A DNA stretch of 64,000 nucleotides. Origin: Branchiostoma floridae. Taxonomy: Eukaryota; Chordata; Leptocardii; Amphioxiformes; Branchiostomatidae. Below are positions 10,743-24,200 of this stretch, one piece after another. The stretch lies in NCBI RefSeq assembly GCF_000003815.2, contig NW_023365729.1:275221-339220 (forward strand). The letters are read 5' to 3'. The number at the start of each line of letters is the position of its first letter. Position 1 is the first letter of the stretch. A program made the translations under genes and the position numbers. The notes under the pieces were generated by a model. It searched no databases. It saw only the letters and a list, made by a program, of their open reading frames with translations, and had not been told where the DNA came from.

Positions 10743-11240
10743 AAAATTTTGCACTAGTATATTTTCAGGCGCATATACTAGTATATAGGGCATGAATCCC
10801 TGGGGAGTCTGGGTGTTTGCTTGGGAAAGTAAACCCCTTGTTTAGAGCTCTGCACAACCAATGTCTATTGTATTGAAGATCTGCTGGAAGCAGAAACTGT
10901 AGCATTCACTATACATTTATCTATTATACCAATAGATCATTTTGCAATTTGCCTGATTCATGGTGAATGAGTACGATTTTGGAGTGAAATAGAAACGTGT
11001 ACAAGTAAGTTGTATTTATGGAACAACAAATAGAATACCGGTATGTAACGTTAACGTTATTGCACATGAATTGTGAATAAAAACTGCACTAATTTTATCT
11101 ATCAGTTTCATTTATCTGTTTTACCAGGGTACTTTTTAGGACGCTTGGTTCAATAGATAAGTGTATGTTTGAACTTTTGTTTATTTATTAAAGGCTCAAA
11201 TGGGGTAAGGGTAAGAAAACTTTATCTAAAAGTGTTCCCT

Positions 11241-11500
11241 GTAGCGTGTGGCGCAATTGGTAAGATCTTTGGTCCAAACTTTGGTTAAATGGAGGTCCTG
11301 TACTTGGGAGAGCCACACCTCAAGAATTTTAAAGAACCCGCCACCGTAATATAAAAAAGAATAGGGACCCTTCCCACTGTGAGTGGATCACAGCATTACA
11401 TGTACAGTCTGGTCTCCGAGTTGACATCTTGCAAAGGTGATAGTCACCTGTTATGTTAATCCTTCCACAAATGTGGTTAAACTAGATAAATAAACGAATA
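11241..11500 (+). mobile_element. tRNA-derived SINE, degraded
   Basis: The head TAGCGTGTGGCGCAATTGG resembles a polymerase III A box. The body shares AAATGGAGGTCC, GGGAGAGCCACACC and AAAGAACCCGCCAC with the better-preserved SINE at 13079-13355. It ends in an A+T-rich ATAAATAAAC tail. Internal deletions have removed a clear B box. Confidence 0.6.
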
Positions 11501-12402
11501 GTCCTTCCCGTGTGTTAAAAAAACACATTGTAGAGTTGCATCATGTAGTCTGTCCCACACCATGACAGAAATGTGTGGAAAGTTGGTTATCCCAGGACAA
11601 ATCCTCTTCTCAGGTCTCGCAAAACCTTCATCCTGGTAGGGAATCCCTTAAAGCACATATGTGCGATTGAGTCTACTATGGTGGTCTATTATACTGTGTA
11701 GTTCGGCAAAAAGGGAATATGTGGACGGGGGAATCAGTCCACCACAGGGTTAGCATTCCCTCGTCGGCCAATGAAGCCGTCTGGTGGCCAAAGTCCCTTG
11801 CAAACTATTACCCTAAATAGCCAGTGTAGTAGGTACTATAGTAGAAGCAAGGAGGTTGAACCTCATTGTAGAGAATATATAGTAGTATGGTGTTATTCCT
11901 GTGCATATATATATACACATTGAAACATTTCAATTCTGAGAATTCTCCGTCTGGGTTCATTTAGAATCCAATATAATCCTGTATCCATTTGGCCATGGGT
12001 ACAGTATACGTTTGTTCATATATGACAAGACCACTAGGAAGTAATATAAACAGAAAGAGCGAGAGATGGAGAAATGAACCCATACATCCGACACACTGGA
12101 ACAGATAAACCTTCCTATGCATCAAATCTTCAGAAGATACCTGCATGTAAATGTAATCAGCAATGTAATCTTGTGTCTAGTCCTGCAAAAAAGTAATTTC
12201 TCGTCTTCATATCACGTACTGATGACATACTGCAATAAGCGTGCACATATAAATATTGACCAGCCTTCCACGAAAAAAAGTAGGGATCTGATCCTTTTGT
12301 TTGGCAAGTCTTTTAGTTTGTCCAAAACGACTCGTTATTTCTACTTGGAAATGCATGCACACACTCTTTCTCTCCACCCCCTCTTTCTACATAACTTTTT
12401 AA

Positions 12403-12693
12403 CTTCAATTGAACCATTAATTAAAAGACGTAAACTGCAATGGTTCGGGCACGTCACCCGACACAACAACCTGGCCAAGACGATCCTAGAAGGAACGGTG
12501 GAAGGTGGACGTCGCCGAGGACGGCAGCGAAAAGCTTGGCAGAATAACATCGCTGACTGGACGGGCCTCAGCCTACAGGAGAGGATAACCCTGGCTAGGG
12601 ATAGAAGAACCTGGAGGCAACTCTCGATCTTCATGTCTACCTTGTCCCCCCAACGACCTGGAGGTCAAGGGACTAGGTAGGTAGGTAGAACCA
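12403..12693 (+). mobile_element. LINE 3' fragment with TAGG tail
   Basis: The frame here encodes a familiar C-terminal tail of non-LTR retrotransposon polyproteins: KRRKLQWFGHVTRHNN, then LEGTVEGGRRRGRQRKAW and WTGLSLQERITLARDRRTW, to a stop at 12678-12680. A short TAGG tandem tail follows immediately, as is usual at LINE 3' ends. The sequence upstream of about 12400 does not continue the element. Confidence 0.75.
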
Positions 12694-12966
12694 TTTCATC
12701 TCCAACACGGACACATGGCTCAGTGCAGGATGATGTGCAATGTTTCCACACACCCTCCCTGATGGTCAAACAACACAGAATCATACATTCACCAGGATAT
12801 TTGTTTTCTTTTGCACAACCGGTTACTGCAATGTCTCTCACCGTCCCGATGCCTATCTGACATCTTCCTCAAACCCTCTGGCTGGAGCGGTGCTTTCCCC
12901 GCTATCCATTTTTTTTGGGGGGGCCCCTTCCCATTGGGGGGGGGGGGAGCTAAATCGCAGGGGTCG

Positions 12967-13068
12967 GGAGCGAGTTGCCATTCGGCGCCACTCAGGTGAC
13001 CTCAATACGACTGTCGCAAGTGTCTGGAGCGAGCTGCCATTCGGCGCCACTCAGGTGACCTCAATAAG
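12967..13068. repeat. 59-bp tandem duplication
   Basis: GGAGCGAG(T/C)TGCCATTCGG, continuing to CTCAATA, occurs twice with a 59-base period (starts at 12967 and 13026), next to a poly-G/poly-C tract. It abuts the SINE that follows. Confidence 0.9.
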
Positions 13069-13078
13069 ACAGTAATTG

Positions 13079-13355
13079 CCCCATGTGCGGCCAAGGTACT
13101 GTAGGTTTTGAACCACTCACACCGCACCATCGCACATGTGGCGGGTTCTTTAACGTGCCCAGGGTGTGGCTCTCCCCAGACACGGGACCTCCATTTAACG
13201 TCTTATCCGAGGGACGACTCATTTTCACTTGAGTAAAGTGAGGAAATTTCGTGTAAAGTGCCTTTCCCAGGGGCACAAGATCGGCAGAACGGCAGGCGGA
13301 TTCGATCCCGCGACCTCTCGGCGAACACAATACCACTGTGCTACGCGGTCGCACA
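13079..13355 (-). mobile_element. tRNA-derived SINE
   Basis: Read on the minus strand, it starts GCGACCGCGTAGCACAGTGG (A box) and has GGGATCGAATCC (B box) about 35 bases on. A tRNA-unrelated body follows with GGGAAAGGCACTTTACACG and the AAAGAACCCGCCAC block shared with the SINEs at 11241 and 23268. It is not a functional tRNA: there is no acceptor stem closing after the B box. Confidence 0.85.
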
Positions 13356-14867
13356 TTGCCGATATAGGTGGCGCTCTGAGAAAGATGACTGATAGGCATT
13401 GAAACGTAAACAAGTGAGAGACATACATTGTTTTGTAACTGGTTTTGCAAATGAAAGAAAACCCCAAATGTTCTATCAACCCGATGAAATTATTTTCGGA
13501 CATATATACATAAATGATTACCTATTCAGTGCGTTCGTTTGTTTGTTGGTTGGTTGTTTGGTTGACTGCTAAATAAGATTGTTTTGCACCTCATTCAAAA
13601 TGTTTCCCGCATATCGTTTTTAAAATACCTTTGTGTCATAGAGGCAACTACAAACATTTCAGGGCAGATCTAAGCAACATGAAATACAAACTGTGAAACC
13701 CTAAGCAGAATTCTGAACGTCTTTATTAAATTGTGACCGTAAATATTACAAACACCATGATAGATGCTTGGAAACCCTACACACCCTACCTACACTCTAG
13801 TGCTGCCTTTTTCTTGTTCATAGCTGTCCCGAATGACTTCACATTTGCATATTTGTTTGAACGACCCTATTATCAAACATGAAAAAGACCCTTAAGAATG
13901 CCACACCCTTGTCAGTATCTATAATGGGTTATTCTTCATTAGACAATGTTATATCCTACATGTATATCCATCTGTACAAGCTAAGAGAGTTTCAGTACAA
14001 ATGTTCAATATACAAAGATCAGCTCACTTTCAAGGGTTTGACACAGTCAGTATTGGAGCTAACATATACAAATGTACTTACGACAAATAGGTTCAACTCT
14101 TTAGTCAGAATAGAATATTCTTCTTCTTCTGTGTTGTATTTTCTTTTTATCAATAATATTTCCACATGATATTTGTGTCCAAACCACAAACGGTTGATCC
14201 TACTAAACTTTCAACATTTGATAATCATGTATTCAACACGACATCTAGCAATATGACCATATACATGTAATATGGAAAGATTCTAGTATAAGCAATTATG
14301 GTACTAACTAACATCTACTACATCTCAAAATATTGGTGACAGGTATCACAAAGCTTTACATTGGTCAACTGTCCACTAATACAGGGTCATTTCTTCATTT
14401 CTGATTCTTCCTAAATTACTATCGATAATTCAGGATGGTTTTTAGTTATTTACACGCTCAAATATATATAGATAAATATATTACTGATCACCTGGTCCAT
14501 TCATATATCCAGCGAGACATATCATGAGTTTTGTGATGGAAAAAATATGACAAGTTACGTTACATCACAACACACTACCGTACAGTACAGTACACGTCAC
14601 CACTAGAGACTCATGTAGTATATATAACTTTGTGCTGTCTCTGTCATGACTGAGCAGGGCTGTGTCCAGCTTGAAATTCGTTTTGTCCCACTCATTGTTT
14701 GTGAGCCAACATTGTTGATTTTCTTGTTAAAAAATGTCATTTTAAGATTCTTAAAGTACATTTTCAACAGTTTCATGTCATTTTGGGATGAATGATGTAG
14801 AGTTGTTTTCCGTCCGAACGACCAAATTTTTCCATCCCAGGACGGGTCTTGGAGATGGGTCGACTGA

Positions 14868-15010
14868 AAGTGCAAAAAGGAACAGAAAGGAATGAAAAGG
14901 AAAGTACCAAAAGTGTAAAAAGGAACAAAAAGAAGCGGACAGTAACAAAAAGGAAAGTACCGACAGTGCAAAAAGGAACAAAAAGGAACAAAGTATGAAG
15001 CAAAATGAAA
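14868..15010. repeat. Purine-rich degenerate tandem repeat
   Basis: The plus strand is almost all purine (AAAAAGGAACAAAAAGG, GGAAAGTACC) in two or three degenerate copies of about 60 bases. The Phe-rich minus-strand frames here are a by-product of the repeat. Confidence 0.8.
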
Positions 15011-15226
15011 TAAAATTGATGGGAATATAAGGAAAGAGCACTGTGAGCGGCAAATCAGTTTCTTAAAACTATAGGGATTACCCAAAAGGATTAATAAAAA
15101 AATGCATATGAAACATGTTTTGCTTTCGGTTCACTGCTGGAGACAGCCCCGTGACTGAGCCATCGGTTGATATGCTGACATAGATGGGGACTGTAGAGCT
15201 TTGGGACCCAGTCTGCTCTTGGTTGA

Positions 15227-18200
15227 TCAGCCGTATCCGTTGGGAATCATGGAGTTGGGGACGTCCGTGAAGATGAGTTCCACACCAAAGTTCTCACCGA
15301 ACACCTTCCAGGTCTTTGGTTTATGGGGGTTGTCCAGCTGGTGTCGTGGTAGGTACAACCTGAGGGGAATAGGCAGGGTTGCACAGAGGCATGGGACATC
15401 ACATTGGATGAAACTTTATTGGTGTTGCCGAAGAATTAATTCTAGCTTCATAGCTTCATCAGGTTGGTACGTCAATGAATAAAGAGATTCTTTTTACACA
15501 ACCATTGCTTTATTCTCACTGATGTTTTGGTGTCCGTCTATCACCTTCTTCAGGGCAATTCTGACAGGTTCACATTGTACTGCAGCACAGATGTGACTGC
15601 TCACAGTTCAGAATCTGATGCAGTTAATACTTTACACGTTTGTGACCACATCTGACCTATGAGCAGTAACATCTGTACTGCAGTACAATGTGAACCATTA
15701 AGAATTGGCCTGAAGAAGGTGACAGAAGGTAATCGAAACATTGGTTGGTTGTGTAAAAAGAGTCTCTTTATTGATTGTTTTTTTTGTGTGGGTTTTGACA
15801 TTTATCCACTCAAAAAAATTCATTCTCCAGAATATTTCACTGAAACCCATGAAAGAATTGAGGACCGTACCTGCAGTCTTCTACAAACGATGTGTGGAAC
15901 CAAAAGTAGAACGCACAGTCATCGTAGCCTTTGGGAACATCAAGCTGCAAGAAAGGAAAACATAGCACAAATTTGAAGGTACATTGCATACATCCTACTA
16001 TATGCTGGACAAGAAGCAATGCAATTTAGCAAACAGATCTTAGACTAGTAGTGGATTTGGCCACATTAGGTCACATAATAGATTTCATGATAGAAGTGAC
16101 CACAATACAAAAACAGGCCAGGTAAGTAAAGAGATTGCTAATTTAAAATCACTTACTGATGAGGAAAAGAACTTGATCTTGACATCATCACACAGGACGG
16201 GGGAGTTCAGAACCTCCACAACAACACAGTTCTCTCTTTGGTGGAGGCCAACCTGGGACATAATAGAGAACGCGGGGTGATCGAGTTCACAGTCTCACCC
16301 AGAATTAAGGTGACCAACTCAAACTTCCGGGCATAACTATAAAGTAAGAGCCTTTTATAAAGTGTTACCAAAATTGGAATCATTGTCAGCATTACTAATA
16401 GAAGCAAGGTCAGCAACACTTACTTACTTACATGGAGACTTCCTTAAAGGCTTACAAGAAGTTGGAATTTTCCAATTTTTGACAGATCAACTCCTGTCTT
16501 GAAGTCCAACTGGTAAGTCCAATTTTTTGTTGGAAATTACAGTTCAACTTCAGAATAAGCAGAAAATGTTCTAAATGCATAGATTTGACCTTCAATAGTA
16601 GGTCCATATGTGTATGTAGTTACTGTTACAGTGAGTACCTACCATACAGTTGACCTTGTTGCCAAGGTCACACTCCAGGGCTTTCTGTCTGTAGACAAAC
16701 ACCTCAAACCTCAAGTCACTGCCGCTACCGTTCCCAACTCCTACACAAACACAACAATTCAACATATCAAGTATGAAGTTCAGCACCCTGCAGGCAGTCA
16801 AACAATTTCTTGTCCTAGTATTTTCAGCAAGACTGTAAAAATCAAACATCATCATGTATAATGCATAGTTTAAAGTTTTCCGTCACAACTAGATTTTGAA
16901 CAACACATGCACGACTGGCCCAAGAATGTTGTTGTCAATTTACTGTAACTGTTGTACTGTGTATGTAATGTAGTTGCTTTGTACTTAAGTATATGAAAGT
17001 TATTATTCAGATTCGATCAGGTAAAGACTTTGAATTTTGATAGATGCAAAAGTAAAAATGAGTACAACTGTCAAACAAGAATGTACTTTTTGTTTATGAT
17101 GAATTATTTCCAAGTGCACAATAATATGATTTGATCAACAAAAACCATAGCAGGTCATCCATTTTTTATGAAGGTGACAATTAGTTTAGAACAAATTGTC
17201 CCTACGATACAATAGGGCATACAAAATGTAGACTTTCAAATCATTCTTACAACTCACAACTACATATAACTAGTAAAAAGTATGTTCGAATGAATGTACA
17301 TTCAAGTCTCAGAAGTCAATCACTTTTTGTAACAAATAAGGTACAGATTCTGAACTATTATTGCACTGACACAGTAAGACAGAGTGAACATACCTGCAAT
17401 GGACATGATTCTGACAGTCTTCAGCTTGAGAGGTTTGGGTTCTGGCTGTGTCCCATCAAGTTCTGTTTTCACTATCTCATAGTACAGAACATACCGGCCC
17501 TGTTGGCAAAGGTACAATTTTACAGTATCAGACATTGTCACGGTTACAGTTACAGTTGACACACTGATCATAACATTTATTTTGATTTTCCTAAGAAAGA
17601 GCAGAAGATTACTCAGGAATGTCAATAATGTCCATAGGAACTGTGCTGCCATATTGCCAACTTTGTCACAAGTTTTAAAAGTAAATTTAAAGGTGAGGAA
17701 GTCTTAGGTCACCCTGCAGAATTTACAGATAAGTCATAGGTTGATACGTTTTTTCTTCAAAGTAACTGCATTAAACTTGGTAGTAAGACCTTCTGAGGTA
17801 AAATTCTCTATTGACTAATGTGATAGATATTTGCAACAGTTCAAATTTCACAATATTATCTATGTGGCATACCTGGCTGGGTGTGTCCACTCCTTGGTAG
17901 TTGGTGCCGACGTTGATGGATCCATCCGCACGTCGATGGTTCCCAAAATACTGTAAGCTGGCCTGTACATGAATGCACGGACATGTGTCAATCACTTGAA
18001 AAACAATCTAACAGTTCTACTTGAATCAGTAAGATTAAGATTGTAGCTATGTACTACGTAATGACAAAACTAAACCAAAATTTATGAAGGTTAGACATCC
18101 AGGTAAAAAATATTCAAATAGAGAGATTTACTTCTGGACATTTCGGTCTATCAGGTTTTCTGTCATTAACAGATAAAGGCTCAAAAGGACATTTTGGATG

Positions 18201-21200
18201 TAGTACAGCTGGTGTTCTCTCAACCACTGCACAATTCTCAGGGATCAGCTGATATTCCCAGGTCGACAAAACCCGTCTAGCGTGACGGTACATTTTCTGG
18301 CAATAATCATGTTCCCCTCTGGCAGTTTTGAAATTCAGCAGCTTTCTGGTATTCAAGAGATTGACTCAATGGTTATTGACTGTGTGATCCTGGATTTACA
18401 GATTTAGACTTACACAATCTAGATCTATTGTATTGCAGACAATGCCATACCCAGGCAGAGATTCATTAACAAGAAGAAAGTTTAGTGCAGTACAGTTAAG
18501 GTACTTACTCTTGCTTGTGAGAAAAGTCCACAGTCCACCAGCCAGGAGGCAATCATCATTCCTGTCCTTCCTAGTTAGATAGCAAACTCACAGTGTAAGG
18601 AGACATATCAATGCACACCAGTCCTACATTACAACATTTTATCTTCTAACACGAAGATGAAAATGAACACTTAACATGTTCATATAGATCATTGCAGCTG
18701 CTTTAATTCTGAGACTACATACACATGTACATATGGTTCCTAATATACTGTATTTGTTGCAGAGTTTCCTTTCCTTTTTGGGTGATTAATTTTGGCTATT
18801 GTTTCTGTACTTGACAGAATTTTGTAAGAACTCGATCAGATTAAAGATGCATGACGTGTTGTGAGGCATGTTTTAATCTTTNNNNNNNNNNNNNNNNNNN
18901 NNNNNNNNNNNNNNNNNNNNNNNNNNNNNNNNNNNNNNNNNNNNNNNNNNNNNNNNNNNNNNNNNNNNNNNNNNNNNNNNNATAGGAGTCTGCCATAGTG
19001 GCCACATGTCAGACAAATTTGAGTCCATATCAGATTGTTCTCTTACAGATAGAATGCTGAAATTTCATCATGTGATCGAAATTGGTCCTATTTGCATATA
19101 CAGAACCAAAGTTTGACAAGAGGGTATACATGTTGTATATTGGTCCACCTTAACATTTCATTTTAAGTTCAACCATGCATACTTAACTACTTCTCTGCAA
19201 CACAGATTACTTCTTGATGATAAACATTGATTTGAGCATGTGAGCTACAGTGCCAGCAAACTTTTACTGCAAGCTCTTTACAATAATGACAACAACACAC
19301 TATTCAATGATGGAAAAGCTATTACCTGTGGAAGCTGAAATGATCCGTTCTATTGTTAACAGACAAAATCAAACTTGTGTAGGTCATCCTAGTGAAAAGG
19401 GATCATAAAAACTCAAACACACATGATAGACAGCAGAAGTCACACATGTAGGTAACAAACTCAGAAAGGCCAGGAGTAGAGAGTTGCCAGACCTTTTCCG
19501 CCCCGGCAGTGGACAACAATGATGTTCCTTTCGTCCATCATCATCCATTCCCGGACGCCAGCGCAAAACTGCAGCATCTCCCTGAGAACGAAAAGGATTG
19601 GTCTCCTGAGAGCATGCTACCAAAGTGACAATGGGAATAAGGCTCCACCCCTGAGGTATTGCCAAAAAGCAATCTCAACAATTCTCAAGAAAGACCTAGT
19701 TTACTGCTTATACTTTGAAGTAATAAACAAGTGCAATGGCTTTAGGGGATAGCGTGTTTGGTTAGGGTTAGGGGTTCAAACCATTAGAGGTAATACTGTA
19801 CTTTCTCTGTTTAGCATTCAGCACTCATGCAAAAGAGTAGCTCCCTGTTGCATTGGGCTGCATTGTCCAAGGGTTAATAGAAACATATAGAAGGGTAAGG
19901 TAGGTGTTTTAATTTTACTATCAAGCAATGCAAGCACAAAATGTAAGTAATAAATCCTAGCAATTCTGTTCATGGTACATGCATTTGCATCACATTGTTT
20001 ATGACATGATAATGTTTAGGATACAGGCAACGTTGTAATATTGTAGTTTGGGCCAGTATATATGTAACATATAGCCTGGGTACCATTCAGATAGGATAAT
20101 ATACAGCCGCTTTCTGCTCCAACTTTTATTATACACTATATACAGTCGCTTCTCTGCTATTTTGCCTGGGAACCTTGACATCTCTAACATCTGGAATCGT
20201 CCAAATTTTTGACGACGGTACTGATTGGTCCCTAAACATGAGCAAATTAACGAATGGGTAAAATTGCTCATTTGAACAGGTATTACAACACCTCTGTCTG
20301 CTTGGTGTTAGAACGCCTGTTCTAACTAGTGCTCTAGATCCCATTCCTTCATTCGCTCATTAACTAATGTCACCACCAAAAGATTTGAGTGTAGAGTTCC
20401 CCAGATGGGTAGCAAAAACAAACATAGGAGCGAACTACTACCTGTATGATACCCAGGCTATGTAGAATACCCAGGTAAGTGTGATATGCATGACCATGAG
20501 GTGTGTTACCCACCTGAGACTGGGAACATTATGGTCATCGATAGACAGTTTCTCCACTCTGTGGTAGAACAGGGACTCATCATATGTCCTCTCACCTACG
20601 TTCATGAGACAGAAGATGTTTCTATTGCTTTATGGCAGCAATCATAATGCTTAAAGGTTCATAAGGCCACACCAAATTCATCTGTTGCTTGTAAGATTTT
20701 TTTCAGAAAAAAAATTGGACTGGCAGGTTGGAAAATTCTTTTTTTTTCTAAAGGTCTGGGGTGAAGATATACAGCTTAAATAACTGTAAATGAATGTATC
20801 ATTTTTTTCTCAGGACTTAATTCTTTTTTTTTTTGGGGAAATGAAAAAAAATGGACAGGCAAATCCGAGAAGCAACAAAAAAATTGGTGTGGCCTAAGAC
20901 CAAAATAAATGCCTGAGTATTAAAATATCTTACGGGAGTCTACTTTGTCCTGCATAAAACCGAATGTCAAATCAATCATATGACCTCTCACATGGAAAGG
21001 CAATGAAAATGAAGATGTTTATATTGCTTTATCGCAGCAACCATAACGCTAAAAGGTTAATATTGCCTTAATAGATGTGTAAGTATTAAAGATTTAAAGT
21101 ACATGTATCTTATGGTAGTCTGATTTGTCCTGCATAAAACTGAATGTCCTTGTTGTGTACTATATCTGGGCTTTATGTCCGTGGTACTTAATGTCCTTCA

Positions 21201-24200
21201 AGTGCATTTACTACTGGCCCTTGTTACTAAATGCCCTTATATATGTGTTTGCTACAGGATATTTCTATGGCACTTAATGGCCTTTGTGTTTACTACATTC
21301 AGGCTATGTCCATCATACATGTACTAAATGTCCTTAGATATCGTCAATACATCCTGGCTATGTCTGTGGTAGTGATTGATATGATATATTCACTGCCATA
21401 AAGCTGTATCAATGGTATTGAATGTCCTTACATTTTTACTACATCCAAGCTATGTCCATGGTACTGAATGTCTATATGTGGTTACTACATCAAGGCTACA
21501 TGCACATTATGGTCCTGAATCTGGTATGTCCATGGTACTGAATGTTGTTATGTTTGACAACAGGCTATGTCTATGGTACTGAATGTTATGTGTTAAGCAC
21601 ATCCAGGCTATGTCCATGGTGCTGAATGTTGCTATGTGTTTACCACATCCAGGCTATGTCCATGGTACTGAATGTTGTTATGTGTTTAATACAGGCTATG
21701 TTCATGGTACTGAATGTGCTTTTTCAAATTTGGGCTATGTCCGTGGTACTGAATGTTGTTAAGTGTTAACTACATCCAGGCTATGTCCATGGTACTGAAT
21801 GTTGTTATGTGTTTACCACATCCAGGCTATGTCCATGGTACTGAATGTTGTTAAGTGCTAACTACATCCCGGCTATGTCCGTGGCACTGAATGTTGTTAT
21901 GTGTTTACCACATCCAGGCTATGTTCATGGTACTGAATATGTGTTTAATACAGGTTATGTCCATGGTACTGAATGTTGCTATGTGTTTAATACAGGCTAT
22001 GTTCATGGTACTGAATTTGCTTTTTCAAATTTGGGCTATGTCCATGGTACTGAATGTTGTTATGTGTTTACCACATCTAGGCTATGTCCATGGTGCTGAA
22101 TGTTGTTAAGTGTTAACTATATCCAGGCTATGTCCGTGGCATTGAATGCTGTTATGTGTTTACCACATCCAGGCTATGTCCATGGTACTGAATATGTGTT
22201 CAATACAGGTTATGTCCATGGTACTGAATGTTGCTATGTGTTTAATACAGGCTATGTTCATGGTACTGAATGTGCTTTTTCAAATTTGGGCTATGTCCAT
22301 GGTACTGAATGTTGTTATGTGTTTACCACATCCAGGCTATGTCCGTGGTACTGAATATGTGTTTAATACATGTTATGCCCATGGTGCTGAATGTTGTTAT
22401 GTGTTTTAGACAGGCTATATTCATGCTACTGAACATCCCTATGTCTATGTCATAGCATTGGTACTAAATTCTGACCAAATGTCCCATGCACTGAAGAATA
22501 CTTCTGTTCACAATAATGAAAAAAAAAACTCACTGCATAGGTTGTACACTTTGTAGTGGTCCTTGTGCTTGACATCCAGCAGATGTGCCACCTCCTGTAG
22601 CAAACACAGCACAAAGCTCCAACAATCTCAGCTAATTCCATTTGTGAAAGGAAAACCTTCTGAATCTCAATGGCTTTCTAAGCTTACAGAAAACATCATT
22701 CAAATTGTGGTGAAAGATCTAATAGTGACTTGCACAATATTATGATATAAACTTTTGAATAGGATTATGCTTTACTAAGGTTTTAGGCTACAGCCAAATG
22801 CCAGGTATAATGGATTGTTCTGCCCTTGCAAACCTGGACCTAAAAGAGGATGAATTCAGAGCATAGGTGGACTTGCTTATGCCAGAGGGGGAGTTACTTT
22901 CACAGAAAGTCCACCCTATTTTCCCATGTCTGAGGGCTGTTGGTGTTAGTTTTGGTGGATTATCATCCAGAGTACATTGTAAGTCCTTCACACCAATTAA
23001 AGACATTTTGACTTACTGTGGGTGAAATAGGACTATGGTCCATGGTAAGTTGTTCATGGTAAGTCCAAGGTGTACAAGTGAATGCTATATTTCTATACAC
23101 ACATTTTTTAATGGAAAACATACCTTTATGGCTGCTTCATACAGGTGTTCATGCTGTTGGCCACAGGTAGGAAACGTCATGGCGATCACACGCTCTGTTG
23201 TGGGTAGACAAAGTTTTGTAAGAAAACAATGGATAGGATATTCCATTTATCCACTGAATCATTGAAATTTACCACATTTGTGGAAGGATTGACAAAGTAG
23301 GTGACTATTAACTTTTCAAAATGTAAACCAGGGGACAAGACTGTAACTCTTGGACCACTCGTACTGGGTTGTACCCCTATTCTTTTTCATAAAATGTGGT
23401 TGGATCTTAAGCATACCTGAGGTGCAGGTCTCTTTAAACACGGGGCCTCTACCTCTACATCCTATCAAAGATTATATTTAATGATTTGTAAAATAGATAA
23501 AGTTTGTGGTGGTTTTATATTATGTTTGCGCTTCACTGCGAAGTTGCTAAAAACATTTTTGTTCTGTCTTCTGCTTGTTTACCCTACTGCAAACCCCATG
23601 TTTTCCCTACCACGAAGTATAAAAAAATTGCTGCGAATATCTCCCATCTTACAGTTAATAAATTAGTTTAACTCTCTAATATGGCATTGTTAGATGCTAA
23701 TTATAAAGCAGAGAAAGTCATCACAATCTAACTGTACCTGTAATGTAAGTAAGATCCAGGTCATAAGTGTGTCTGCAACAACACTGCTTCTTCTTTTTTG
23801 AGGACTGTAAAAGTGAACAAAGTACACATTGACAACAGTTATTGCAATGACAAGGGAATAAACTCAATGCTTTCTTTGTCTGTCATACTTATACATTCCC
23901 AAGGAATATGTTTGCTTGAGATTATTTCTAAATTAGACTGTCCCAAGAGCTTTTGCTATGTAGGTGTGATTGTTGAAGTACAAATCATGCTTTTCTGCTC
24001 TACAAGTCTTTAATTTCATAGATGGATAAACTTGACAATTATTGAGGAACTGTTCAGAGTTATGATTGTCGGAACTGTTGCACTATAACAGTTACTCGTC
24101 TATAATTGCCTTGGAACAGTTTGATCTACAATTGGTTCCAAGTGAGCACATGGCTGATGCTTCTATGCTTTTGTGGTGCAAGATCAAAAACATGCATTGT

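Larger units (their letters stand above)
10743..15226. other. Intergenic region between LRR copy B and VSP
   Basis: No gene is supported here. Besides the SINEs, LINE tail and tandem repeats listed separately, it is A+T-rich sequence. The short open frames at 12117 (before the LINE part), 13879 and 14603 show no recognisable motifs or splice structure. Confidence 0.6.

Noticed and set aside
13079..13355. Possible tRNA gene (A and B boxes on the minus strand)
   Set aside because: No paired acceptor stem follows the B box, and the body is shared with other copies. It is a SINE.
14603..15085. 160-codon Phe/Ser-rich frame on the minus strand
   Set aside because: Most of it is the antisense of a purine-rich tandem repeat, with several overlapping frames giving similar peptides.
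18114..18356. 80-codon minus-strand frame between two VSP exons
   Set aside because: The neighbouring exons join in phase without it to give a continuous phosphatase domain, and the sequence is repeated at 27640-27870.
21845..22354. Two adjacent 84-codon frames with nearly identical peptides
   Set aside because: They are produced by a 255-bp (multiple of three) minisatellite repeat.
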